Assembly: GCA_042569785.1 (NCBI GenBank)
Contig: JBHPGW010000002.1
Location: 1 to 64,000 of the forward strand
DNA: 64,000 nt
Origin: JBHPGW01 sp042569785
GTDB taxonomy: Bacteria; Planctomycetota; Phycisphaerae; Sedimentisphaerales; Anaerobacaceae
Reading direction: 5' to 3'
The notes beneath the pieces are model-generated. The model did not search any database, was not told the DNA's origin, and saw only the letters and a program-made list of their open reading frames with translations. The position numbers and the translations under genes were made by a program. Below are positions 27,539 to 35,409 of this stretch, piece after piece (position 1 is the first letter of the stretch; each line of letters opens with the position of its first letter).

Positions 27539-28267
27539 ATGCCAAAAGCAGTTGAGATAGAAAATTTTTCATATCATTATCCCGACGGCACATGTGCGCT
27601 AAATGAGATAGATCTAAGCATTGAACATGGTCAGAGGGTTGCCTTGATAGGTCCCAATGGAGCCGGCAAGTCGACACTGCTTCTTGCAATGGCAGGTTTT
27701 GCAAAAGGTAGTGGCAAAATACTAATTGACGGTCTCGCTGTAGAGAAGAAAAATCTTAAGAAGATTCGCCGTACTATTGGTTTGTGCCTGGAAAATCCGG
27801 ACGACCAGTTATTTATGCCTACTTTATTTGATGACGCAGCATTTGGCCCGCTTAACATGGGCCTTGAAGCTGATGAGGTAAAAATGCGTGTCAATAATGT
27901 GCTGCAGACCGTGGGACTGGCCGAGATGGCTGACAAGGCTCCGCATCATCTCTCTGCCGGCCAAAAAAGAGCAGCTGCGATCGCAACTATACTATCAATG
28001 TCGCCGCGGATCATTACACTTGATGAACCTGACGGCAGTTTAGACCCTGCCAATCGTAATAACCTTATCAAGCTTCTGGCGGGTTTGTCTCAAACCCTGA
28101 TAATAGCAACCTGTAATATGAATTTTGCATTTGCAACTGCCGATAGAGCGGTTTTAGTTAACAATGGTCATATCATCGCTGACGGCAATGCAAAACGCAT
28201 AATGTTGGACTCCGATTTAATGATGGAACATGGTTTGGAAGTACCAACAACAACAGACAGCCATTGA
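27539..28267 (+). CDS. nikO: ECF transporter ATPase NikO/CbiO
   Basis: 242 residues, ABC ATPase. Walker A GPNGAGKST, Q-loop LENPDDQLFMPT typical of metal and vitamin ECF ATPases, signature LSAGQKRAAAIA, Walker B IITLDEPDGSLD. Last gene of the nickel operon, ending about 90 bases before the integrative element. Confidence 0.93.
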   Translation: MPKAVEIENFSYHYPDGTCALNEIDLSIEHGQRVALIGPNGAGKSTLLLAMAGFAKGSGKILIDGLAVEKKNLKKIRRTIGLCLENPDDQLFMPTLFDDAAFGPLNMGLEADEVKMRVNNVLQTVGLAEMADKAPHHLSAGQKRAAAIATILSMSPRIITLDEPDGSLDPANRNNLIKLLAGLSQTLIIATCNMNFAFATADRAVLVNNGHIIADGNAKRIMLDSDLMMEHGLEVPTTTDSH

Positions 28268-28312
28268 TACACCGTTCTGGGCAAAAATAGAACCAAAGGT
28301 TTTACGTAACTC

Positions 28313-28618
28313 ATGAAACTTACTGCCGTGTTTGTGACATCAAAAACCGCGTTTTTGAATGGGCGATACAGGGCTCGAACCTGTGACCCGCTGATTAAGA
28401 GTCAGCTGCACAAAAACTCTAAAGATAGTAAAAGCAAAGACTTAGAACAAGAGCAATTGCCAACTGTAGCACCAGCTTACAAACAAAACCCGAAAACAGC
28501 AGAAAATGAGCCTGCTGAACTACCCTCAGACTTAGCAGAAATCGTAGCGGTTTGGCCGGAACTGCCGGAGAATATCAAAGTTGCAATCAGAGCATTGATC
28601 CAGACAGGAGGAAAGTAA
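28313..28618 (+). CDS. attL-spanning frame coding the alternative integrase C-terminus
   Basis: The frame reads through the att core (GRYRARTCDPLIKSQL, identical and in phase with the integrase at 37837) into 69 residues unique to this end (HKNSKDSKS to RALIQTGGK), with LPSDLAEIVAVWPELPENIK near the end. In the integrated state it has only a chance ATG at 28313 and no ribosome site, so it is probably silent. In the excised circle it would be the 3' end of the integrase gene. From memory, similar WPELP-containing tails end other planctomycete integrases. AGGAGG before the stop serves the next gene, whose ATG follows the TAA at once. Confidence 0.65.
   Translation: MKLTAVFVTSKTAFLNGRYRARTCDPLIKSQLHKNSKDSKSKDLEQEQLPTVAPAYKQNPKTAENEPAELPSDLAEIVAVWPELPENIKVAIRALIQTGGK
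28360..28409 (+). other. attL: detached 3' part of tRNA-Lys
   Basis: 50 bp identical to 37771-37820. Covers the T arm, part of the anticodon arm and the acceptor 3' strand of tRNA-Lys in minus orientation. The rest of the tRNA is absent here. Confidence 0.92.
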
Positions 28619-29269
28619 ATGGTTAAGAAAAAACGCAAACCGGAAACGCCGATCGGGTTGAACAAAATCCTTACTCCGACCGAAGAAAAACGATTTAAGG
28701 ATTATCTTGTTTCCGTACAAAATGATCCGGACGGTGTGAAGCGGCTGCTGATCTTCGATATAATGTTAAATACTGGCTTGCGAGTCTCAGAACTATGTAA
28801 ACTCCGCGTCAAGGACACTCCGAAGTATCAGGGCGGAAATGTGATCCAGATCCATCGAGGCAAGGGCCAAAAAACAAGAAATATCCCTGTTTCTGACCGT
28901 ATCCGCAGGAACATCAATATTTATATAAAAGTGTATCGGCCCGCAACACTGCCCGGTCATATCCGGCCCTCTGACAGTCGGCGGCAGTTGTTTTTTTCGA
29001 GGACGAAAAAACGTTACAACCGGCGATCTGTAGCCTATTTGATTAGCCAGTTGGGTAAAAAAGCGGGGATAGCAAAACATCTGACCCCGCATATGTGCAG
29101 GCACACTTTCGCGACGCGATTATTGGTAGACAGGAAGGTCACTTTGGCCGAATTGCAAATGCTGCTTGGTCATTCAAAAATATCGAGTACACAGAAATAT
29201 CTTCACGTCATTGATCTATTAAATCCTACGGTTGCGAACGCTATTGACGGCGGCGGCGGGGTGCTTTGA
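28619..29269 (+). CDS. short tyrosine recombinase (XerC/D-like catalytic domain)
   Basis: 216 residues, almost only the catalytic domain. Arg in TGLRVSELCKLR, Lys in GKGQKTRNIP, His-x-x-Arg in HMCRHTFATR, His in LLGHSKIS, Tyr in STQKYLHV, all present. The N-terminal SAM-like DNA-binding domain is mostly missing. Its ATG directly follows the TAA of the attL frame, so in the circular form it would be in operon with the full integrase. Possible helper in excision or dimer resolution. Confidence 0.85.
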   Translation: MVKKKRKPETPIGLNKILTPTEEKRFKDYLVSVQNDPDGVKRLLIFDIMLNTGLRVSELCKLRVKDTPKYQGGNVIQIHRGKGQKTRNIPVSDRIRRNINIYIKVYRPATLPGHIRPSDSRRQLFFSRTKKRYNRRSVAYLISQLGKKAGIAKHLTPHMCRHTFATRLLVDRKVTLAELQMLLGHSKISSTQKYLHVIDLLNPTVANAIDGGGGVL

Positions 29270-29690
29270 GTATAAAATTTGAAATAGTGTTTGCATTTTG
29301 GGTGTAAAGAACAGTTGGGAAGAGTTTTAAAGACATAAAGGCTTTATATTTAGGGACTTAGCAAAAGCGAAAATGCACAGAAAAAAGGCAAGTGTTTTTT
29401 TGGCCATGTCCACGAGTTTTTGCGTCGTAAAAACCTGTGTTTTTGGGCTGTTAATCTGGTTTAATATTTACCTAACCCTTAATTTTAGCCTAAAAACGAT
29501 GAAAATAGTAGCTGTCTCTTGTCTTGAATTAGAGGTTGAAAATGGCAACTAAAATACCGTGGACGGATGAGTAAGTTTTGAGCTAATCGAAAGAAAAGAT
29601 AGTCATTGTTTTGAACATACTTTGGTTATTCACAGGAACAAAGGGCTAAGTCAGCTTAGACCTTGCGGAAAGAGAGGAACCATTATAAGG
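29270..29690. other. 421-bp region with one gene remnant
   Basis: Apart from the 10-codon remnant at 29542, nothing recognisable; A/T-rich, with short T runs at 29393-29401. Confidence 0.4.
29542..29574 (+). pseudogene. possible remnant start of a phage Gp37/Gp68-like (DUF5131) gene
   Basis: ATG plus 9 codons give MATKIPWTDE then TAA. This matches the usual beginning of phage Gp37/Gp68 family radical-SAM-like proteins (K-I-x-W-T-D), after which the family signature WNPVTGC should follow but does not. Probably a decayed copy; short, so only suggestive. Confidence 0.35.
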
Positions 29691-29900
29691 CTATTTAAAA
29701 AGACATTTGAGTCCGAACATTAAACCACTGATTATTGCTAAGAGGTAAATAAAGTAGCCAACCCATATTACGAAAGTGTCGTATGTATTGAGAAAAGATG
29801 GGTAAAAAAAATAAGAAATTGGAAAAGATATGACAGGGTGGCCAATAATCAGACAACCGATGATTAAACCTGTCCACTGTCCTATTTTTTTGAGGTTCAT
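29691..29900 (-). CDS. small membrane protein, unknown
   Basis: 69 residues with two membrane segments (about 9-30 and 42-65). AGAG precedes the ATG. It starts 18 bases after the end of a lipoprotein gene on the same strand and may be co-transcribed. Not recognised. Confidence 0.5.
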   Translation of the reverse strand: MNLKKIGQWTGLIIGCLIIGHPVISFPISYFFYPSFLNTYDTFVIWVGYFIYLLAIISGLMFGLKCLFK

Positions 29901-29918
29901 AGCTCTTTGAAAAGTTAA

Positions 29919-30311
29919 TTATTTATTAGGAGAGGTGAATATTACGGCAATGCCGGAGGCCTGAACGGACTCCCAGCAATCAGTTCCCCATGCATCTGCT
30001 CCTCTAACATCGAATGTGACATCAATAATACCATTGGCACCTAAGTCGAGGCCTTTCAGCCTGAGTTGTGTTAATGCGTTCCCTTTGGAAGAAGGGGGAT
30101 CCCACATTAAATATTGACATGAATATGCCGTTATGTCGCCGAGATATTCAGAAATTTCAGGATAAGTCAGATCGCTGCCGGCTGTATAGGTTTTAATTTT
30201 ATAGGCGGCATGGAGTTTGTCCTTTGAGACCTTGGATAGATCTATAACCGGAACCCGAGGCGCACAACCCAATAAAAACATGAGACATATTAAAGGTGTA
30301 AATTTATTCAT
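29919..30311 (-). CDS. RcsF-like lipoprotein
   Basis: 130 residues. Signal peptide and lipobox FLLGC (Cys16). The mature domain has the pattern of RcsF-like small lipoproteins: ITAYSCQYLMWDPPSSKGNALTQLR..LGANGIIDV, and paired Cys (YSCQ and TDCWES) that may form a disulfide. RcsF in enterobacteria reports envelope stress; here only fold similarity is proposed. Cargo of the integrative element. Confidence 0.6.
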   Translation of the reverse strand: MNKFTPLICLMFLLGCAPRVPVIDLSKVSKDKLHAAYKIKTYTAGSDLTYPEISEYLGDITAYSCQYLMWDPPSSKGNALTQLRLKGLDLGANGIIDVTFDVRGADAWGTDCWESVQASGIAVIFTSPNK

Positions 30312-30326
30312 TTTTTCCCTTTCAAA

Positions 30327-30644
30327 TCAAGGACATTTCTTTTGCCTGAGTTTCTCAAGGTCTGCGATCCGCCTTGTTGCTGAGGCTATAGCATCCTTTA
30401 CTTCCCAAGAGTCGCCGATACCAAAGTCTCCGAGAAAAGCCAAGATGTCTCCGCCTGTCAATTTCTTATCACTGGTATTTACTTCCCGTATAAAAGCATT
30501 GCCTTTTTCAATCTCTATTGTGATTTGCTCACAGGTGAGGGTTTTTTCTTCTGAGGGAACAACAGGAACCATACGACCATACCTCTGAACAGCACAACCG
30601 CTTATAAACAGCATCATTAAAGCACAACACACAACTTTCTTCAT
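30327..30644 (-). CDS. small lipoprotein, unknown
   Basis: 105 residues. Signal peptide with lipobox FISGC (Cys17), then a short linker and a predicted helical domain (TCEQITIEIEKGNAF, IADLEKLRQKKCP) with a Cys near each end. Good ribosome site (GGGAAGAA). Third of a run of minus-strand cargo genes. Function not recognised. Confidence 0.65.
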   Translation of the reverse strand: MKKVVCCALMMLFISGCAVQRYGRMVPVVPSEEKTLTCEQITIEIEKGNAFIREVNTSDKKLTGGDILAFLGDFGIGDSWEVKDAIASATRRIADLEKLRQKKCP

Positions 30645-30682
30645 TTCTTCCCTTTCAAAATAAAATTCTCAACATCACAGCG

Positions 30683-33376
30683 TTAATCCACAGCACTTGA
30701 TTGCAACCAGTTGTTTGCAAATTCAGCGAAGTCGGCTATATCAACGTGCTTATCTTTATTAAAATCAGCTTTGTTAAAGGGTTTATGACTGCCTTTGATA
30801 ACAATCGTATCTTCGCCTTCGATGGGGCTTTCACCAAACAGTACACCTGTAAGCTCCAACATCAATTCATCGCCGTTACTGACCTCGCCTATTGCTTCTA
30901 AAATTTCCTGAGTTTTGAATTTCAGGGCAAGGTCAAGAAAACCATCGGGATTTGCAGTGGTACATTCGTCAATAAAATATACATAACTAATCAAAAGGAA
31001 TTGTCCATCTAAGATATTGGGTGCTATTGCTCCTGAGATAGTTGGATGTAAAGTTACCAGCCCTTCGGTTAATGTAATAGCATAGTCATCGTCCTCACTG
31101 TATATCAAACCATTACTGTCCGTCACCGCAATACTTGATATATCCACGTTAGTCCTATCCAAGAGTATAGGGAACGGGTTGTTGAAAACATATTTTTCGT
31201 CAACAACACTGACTGCAATCCCTTGTCCTGACAGCGGCCCAGTTACATCCTCATAACTGCTGCGGAGAGGCCGAACACCTGCCAATTGGATAGAAGTCGG
31301 GTCGATCTCATTTATGTCAAAATCTGCTGAGCCTAATATAGCTACAGGCAGAATACCACGGCTTTTCACGTTCAAAGGATTCGGACAGCCTCCAGGCTTA
31401 ATATCAACTACAACTTGCAAAGCAGGTTTTGGAACTATTTCAAGCGTAGTTTCGGCAATGTCACTTTGCCCTGTATTGTCAATTACTTTCAGATGTATGG
31501 TGTAAATGTTATTGACGAGCAGGTCGAGTGATTCCAAGTACGAATAATTGACTTCTAAAACCGCCTGACTGCCCGCATCAGTTTCAAAACTGCCATTACC
31601 CTCTAAATCCCACATGTATGAAACTATATCACCGTCAGGGTCAATCGAACCACTTGCATCAAGCGTAAGCGGATCGTCAACATATATTGTATAAGGGCCG
31701 TTTGCATCAGCAACCGGTGGAAGTGTTCTTGAGAAATCGTATAGTTGTTCTATCTCAGTTTGGGATAAAACCCTGTCAAATATCCTCACCTCATCAAAAG
31801 CACCGCTGCAATAATTACCTGTACCCCATGGAGAAGGCATATTATTAGCACCAAGAAAATAGGTACTTGTAGGAGACGTAGAGCCGGTTTTTATGGCAGT
31901 TAATATGGTATCTACATGTACAGTAAAAACCCCTGCATCCCACGTTATCAGATAAAAATGCCAGTCCGTATCAAACTGGTATCCTACGCTCTCATTATTC
32001 CCGCCGCTATCACCTAATCCGATACCCAAATTACCGAGGCCATCATAGCTAACATAAAAACGATTGTCCGGCCCAGGATAATTCTGACCAAATAATATCT
32101 CATGCTTTGCAACATCCGATTTAAACCAAAACGCAAAGGTCTTATGCGATTCTGAATATGTCAGGTTAGTATCCATATAATCAGAATTTAAAGGATTGAA
32201 CTGTAAAGCACTTCCCTTCAAACCAGTTGTGCTCAATAAAGAAGTGTTCCTCTGAACTGTACCATTATTGCCGTTACCGCTAATGTCTGTGACAACTCTA
32301 CTTGCTGTATTATCATCTAATGGCCAGTATGCCACCAAACCAGGTTCACTTACATAAGGCTTAACAGTAATAGTCACCGTATTTGTTCCTATTAAACCCT
32401 CATCATCGGTAACGGTAAGTGTAATGGTATGTGCGCCAATAGACAGCGTTGCTGTAGTTATTTCACCGTCAGGAATCGTATCACCGAGGTCATCAGCCCA
32501 AGTCCAGCTTACGATAGTGCCATCGGTATCAGAAGAACCAGAACCATCAAGCGCTACATCTTCACTGCCGTTATCATCTGAGTCGTCTAAAGTTTGGTCA
32601 GGCCCTGCATTAGCAACGGGCCATAACGGAGCTTGTAGCATTAAGTATGATATTTCTGTAACAGTGAGACATTTAGAAAAGAGCAGGACATTGTCTATCT
32701 TGTCCTGGAAATAATTTCTAAGGCCCCCACTATAAATAGCCCCTATCATCACCTTCGACGTATTATCTTCCATCGCAACATAAACCCCTTCCCCGTCAGC
32801 GGTACTGTCAACGGCGACACCGTCAACGTACAAAGTGATACCAGAAGCCGCCTCGGTAGCGTTGTATGTCCCGCAGACAAAGTGCCAGCCATCGGTAAGC
32901 ACATCGTCAGAGACCTGACCTATCCACGCAGTATTGCTTTGGTCGTAAAGTCTCATCTCCAGTATCTCTACACTGTTAAGCCACAACACCCACTCCCTTT
33001 TGGCCCCTAACCCGTCCCATTTCCCAACAATTACCTGAAGATCACTGTGGTTGGTCACATATACCCATGCGGCAAGACTAAGGGCACTATCACTATCGTT
33101 AGAGCCATCTCCAAAACTAAGAGCGGGGTCATCATCTATCTTCACTACATCAGTACCACCAAAATCAAAGCAACTGTTTACTTGGCCCAATGCAGACAGG
33201 ACAGATGTGTTCGCTGTGGCTGTGCCATTGTGGCCATTACTACCTATATCTTCAACAAAAGTATTAGAAGTATTTTCATCAAGAGACCAGTGTGCAATCA
33301 AACCGCCAAACAAAGCAGCCTGAAGATTTCCGGCTACAAGAACTACGATTACCAATACAAGAATTGATTTTCTCAT
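30683..33376 (-). CDS. secreted LamG/PKD multidomain protein with dockerin-like end
   Basis: 897 residues. Signal peptide (1-20), LamG/concanavalin-like domain (about 25-250), PKD domain (255-340), second LamG (345-545), second PKD (555-650), an all-beta region with VDIKPGGCPNPLNVKSRGILPVA (655-700), and a C-terminal calcium-loop repeat DFNKDKHVDIADFAEFANNWL like a single dockerin half. The layout is that of extracellular polysaccharide-binding proteins of Phycisphaerae. No catalytic domain is seen, so adhesion or glycan binding is more likely than hydrolysis. Preceded by a structured leader. Confidence 0.85.
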   Translation of the reverse strand: MRKSILVLVIVVLVAGNLQAALFGGLIAHWSLDENTSNTFVEDIGSNGHNGTATANTSVLSALGQVNSCFDFGGTDVVKIDDDPALSFGDGSNDSDSALSLAAWVYVTNHSDLQVIVGKWDGLGAKREWVLWLNSVEILEMRLYDQSNTAWIGQVSDDVLTDGWHFVCGTYNATEAASGITLYVDGVAVDSTADGEGVYVAMEDNTSKVMIGAIYSGGLRNYFQDKIDNVLLFSKCLTVTEISYLMLQAPLWPVANAGPDQTLDDSDDNGSEDVALDGSGSSDTDGTIVSWTWADDLGDTIPDGEITTATLSIGAHTITLTVTDDEGLIGTNTVTITVKPYVSEPGLVAYWPLDDNTASRVVTDISGNGNNGTVQRNTSLLSTTGLKGSALQFNPLNSDYMDTNLTYSESHKTFAFWFKSDVAKHEILFGQNYPGPDNRFYVSYDGLGNLGIGLGDSGGNNESVGYQFDTDWHFYLITWDAGVFTVHVDTILTAIKTGSTSPTSTYFLGANNMPSPWGTGNYCSGAFDEVRIFDRVLSQTEIEQLYDFSRTLPPVADANGPYTIYVDDPLTLDASGSIDPDGDIVSYMWDLEGNGSFETDAGSQAVLEVNYSYLESLDLLVNNIYTIHLKVIDNTGQSDIAETTLEIVPKPALQVVVDIKPGGCPNPLNVKSRGILPVAILGSADFDINEIDPTSIQLAGVRPLRSSYEDVTGPLSGQGIAVSVVDEKYVFNNPFPILLDRTNVDISSIAVTDSNGLIYSEDDDYAITLTEGLVTLHPTISGAIAPNILDGQFLLISYVYFIDECTTANPDGFLDLALKFKTQEILEAIGEVSNGDELMLELTGVLFGESPIEGEDTIVIKGSHKPFNKADFNKDKHVDIADFAEFANNWLQSSAVD

Positions 33377-33749
33377 TTTTCTCTACCTCCACAAAAAGTT
33401 GTTATTATTTTCGCCCATAAAAAAAGGACACCGCTCCACCGTGCCCTGCCGAAGGCCCACCAGAGCCTAACAAGGAACACGTTGTAAGCGATGCCCATAT
33501 CGGGCACCGACTTTTTTACGTTTCCTTGTTTTCAAAACTGGTGGTTTTGGCAAGAACGCTCAAAGTCCGGTGGACTTCAATTAAATTATCGAGGGTAATT
33601 ATACACCACATAGGCTTATAGTCAAGTGAAAAATGGTTAAAATCCTTGCCATAAGGTCTTTTTAGGGTATATTATCAGGCATGGACAAGGCTGAACAATG
33701 AGCTATTGAGCAGCGGTTGACTATGATAAATTGAAAAGGCAGGTGAAAA
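33377..33749. other. 373-bp region with structured leader and divergent promoters
   Basis: 33377-33410 is the ribosome-site region of the LamG gene (GGAGGTAGAG on the minus strand). 33419-33577 holds the structured RNA listed separately. 33600-33749 is A/T-rich upstream DNA of the plus-strand gene at 33750; no clear promoter could be fixed. Confidence 0.5.
33419..33577 (-). ncRNA. structured leader or attenuator upstream of the LamG gene
   Basis: Minus-strand transcript elements in order: hairpin AAGUCC/GGACUU (33577-33563), hairpin CAAAAC/GUUUUG (33549-33533), a 9-bp stem (33530-33522 with 33477-33469) enclosing UGCCC/GGGCA, then a GC-rich segment ending in seven U (33425-33419). Seven-base stretches in the first two hairpins (33568-33574 and 33538-33544) are complementary to 33435-33441 and 33457-33463 in the GC-rich segment, allowing pseudoknots that compete with the terminator. 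No known riboswitch class recognised. Confidence 0.5.
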
Positions 33750-34664
33750 ATGCCAATAATAAACCCAAAAGGGAATCGTGTACCAAATAATCAAGAGTTA
33801 AAGGATTCTGCAAATAACGAACACGAACTTGCACAAGCACTTAAAGACCTCAGTAAATTACGAGAAAAGTATGCTGCAAGTGACGATTATAACCGCCTTC
33901 CCGCTTCCCTTAAAGCCATATTTAATACAGATAATTTTCTTGCTGATATACTTTATGATGATGTTAAGTGGACAAGGATTCCCGAAAGAGATAATTTAGA
34001 ATATCCGATCAATAGTTCTAATGGTTTTGTTCAGGATCAGTTTGTATTGCTTGTTGAAGCTACAGGCTTCATAGCAATGCATTTAAAGCGGTGGATTGAG
34101 GAAGAGTTGACACCTGAATTGAGGTGTTGGTATAGACTTGACAAACCATTCGTAAATCGCCTTATACCAATCCAGAAAACATGTGAAAATTTATTAAATA
34201 TTCTACCGGCCAGACTTCCAAATTTTGAGCGACGTTTCATAGAAAAGTATGAAGAATTGAAGTGTGTGGCTTTGGAAGCGGATTCCTGCCGTACCTGTGA
34301 TCTTGAAAATGGCATACATAATTTTAAATCAGCCTCAGAAGCTTTTCATAAAACAATACTAGCAATTCTTTCTGAGGCTTATGTGTATGTTAAACAGAAA
34401 AATATGGCTAATAAAAAAACAAAACCGGTCAACTTGATAAATGCAGGCACAAAAAAGAAACGTGGGAGATCGATAGATCAGAACAGAGACCAAGAGGCAA
34501 AAGAGTTAATGGATCTCTACAACAGAGGGGGGAAAACGTGGAATGAAGTCGCAATAGAAAAGGGAATAAAAGGGGCAACAGCAGGTCAAAACGCACAGCA
34601 AAAAGTGCGAAGATATAAGCAACGACAAAAGAACAAAAAGAACATAAAAAACACCTCAAAATAA
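33750..34664 (+). CDS. hypothetical protein of the integrative element
   Basis: 304 residues, soluble, no signal. N-terminal helical part, a central region with CRTCD, and from about 225 a very basic C-terminus (GTKKKRGRS, TWNEVAIEKGIKGATAGQNAQQKVRRYKQRQKNKKN), which may hold a small helix-turn-helix for DNA binding. Not recognised. Alone on the plus strand, divergent from the LamG gene. Confidence 0.65.
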   Translation: MPIINPKGNRVPNNQELKDSANNEHELAQALKDLSKLREKYAASDDYNRLPASLKAIFNTDNFLADILYDDVKWTRIPERDNLEYPINSSNGFVQDQFVLLVEATGFIAMHLKRWIEEELTPELRCWYRLDKPFVNRLIPIQKTCENLLNILPARLPNFERRFIEKYEELKCVALEADSCRTCDLENGIHNFKSASEAFHKTILAILSEAYVYVKQKNMANKKTKPVNLINAGTKKKRGRSIDQNRDQEAKELMDLYNRGGKTWNEVAIEKGIKGATAGQNAQQKVRRYKQRQKNKKNIKNTSK

Positions 34665-34793
34665 AAAATCCAAAAATCTAAAAAAAACTTCAAAATTTTT
34701 CAGCGTACCTTGTCAACAGTAAGTTGTTTTCACTTAAGTGACTAACACATCCAAGAACAACCTAAAGCACTATACTGGTGACAAAAATATAAC

Positions 34794-34820
34794 GAACAAA
34801 AATCCCCTCTAATTTTGTTC
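34794..34820. promoter_or_regulatory. inverted repeat upstream of alpA-like gene
   Basis: GAACAAAA (34794-34801) and TTTTGTTC (34813-34820), perfect 8-bp arms with an 11-base spacer; TTTTTGTTC repeats again at 34821-34829. Position suggests an operator for one of the element's regulators. Confidence 0.4.
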
Positions 34821-34890
34821 TTTTTGTTCTCGGCTACAATTATTCCTAATGACGAAACAAATTTTTTAACTTTATTAGGAGTAACTGAAA

Positions 34891-35139
34891 ATGACTAAGG
34901 AAAACAAAAACCAAACAACTGAACAATTTTTAATCAATGCTAAAACCTTTGGGCTACGACTGTCTTTGTCGAAAAGGCAAATCTTCCGGCTCAATGCCTG
35001 CGGTAAAATCACCGCACCGATCCGAATAGGCGGAGCGGTGCGTTGGCGACAAACGGACATCGAGGATTTTATCGCTTGGGGATGCCCTGACCGCAAAACT
35101 TTCGAGGCTATGCTACAGGCAAAGGGGGAGCGATGTTAA
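34891..35139 (+). CDS. AlpA/excisionase-like DNA-binding protein
   Basis: 82 residues. MerR-type winged helix-turn-helix as in AlpA and small excisionases: LSLSKRQIFRLNACGKITAPIRIGGAVRWRQTDIEDFIAWG. Such proteins direct excision or control integrase expression. TTAGGAG precedes the ATG. Its last codons overlap the next frame by 7 bases. Confidence 0.8.
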   Translation: MTKENKNQTTEQFLINAKTFGLRLSLSKRQIFRLNACGKITAPIRIGGAVRWRQTDIEDFIAWGCPDRKTFEAMLQAKGERC

Positions 35140-35351
35140 CACGAAAAGAGCAGATAGCAGATCGTAGAAGTGAAATACCGGAGATTCATCGGGCGAACTA
35201 TGACAAGGCTATGCGAGGCAAAAGTATGAGGGCTGCAACAAAGGCTTTTTGTCTGGAATGCGTAGGCTGACAAAAAGAGTCTGTGCGGTTATGCACAGAT
35301 TTAGCATGTCCTCTACACCCCTACAGAACGTACAAGAACAGGAAAAACTAA
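35133..35351 (+). pseudogene. zinc-ribbon phage-type small protein interrupted by TGA
   Basis: ATG at 35133 opens MLTRKEQIADRRSEIPEI and reaches FCLECVG, then TGA (35268-35270), then in the same frame QKESVRLCTDLACPLHPYR to TAA at 35349. The joined product (72 codons) matches, from memory, a common phage/island zinc-ribbon pattern CLxC-x-G-[W/Y]-Q-x(2)-EVR-x-CT-x(3)-CPL-x-PYR, where the TGA falls on the aromatic position. Four Cys (CLEC, C-x4-C) could bind zinc. Either a one-base nonsense change of TGG or a recoded TGA. Start overlaps the alpA-like gene. Confidence 0.6.
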
Positions 35352-35409
35352 CGCTTTGAAGGACTTAGTTTTGAGCCAGAATCCCAAAACCTAATGTGAG
35401 GTGTATGTT

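Noticed and set aside
33460..33545. Integron attC-like site (GCCTAAC at 33465)
   Set aside because: No matching GTTRRRY partner at the right spacing; the stems found fit an RNA leader better.
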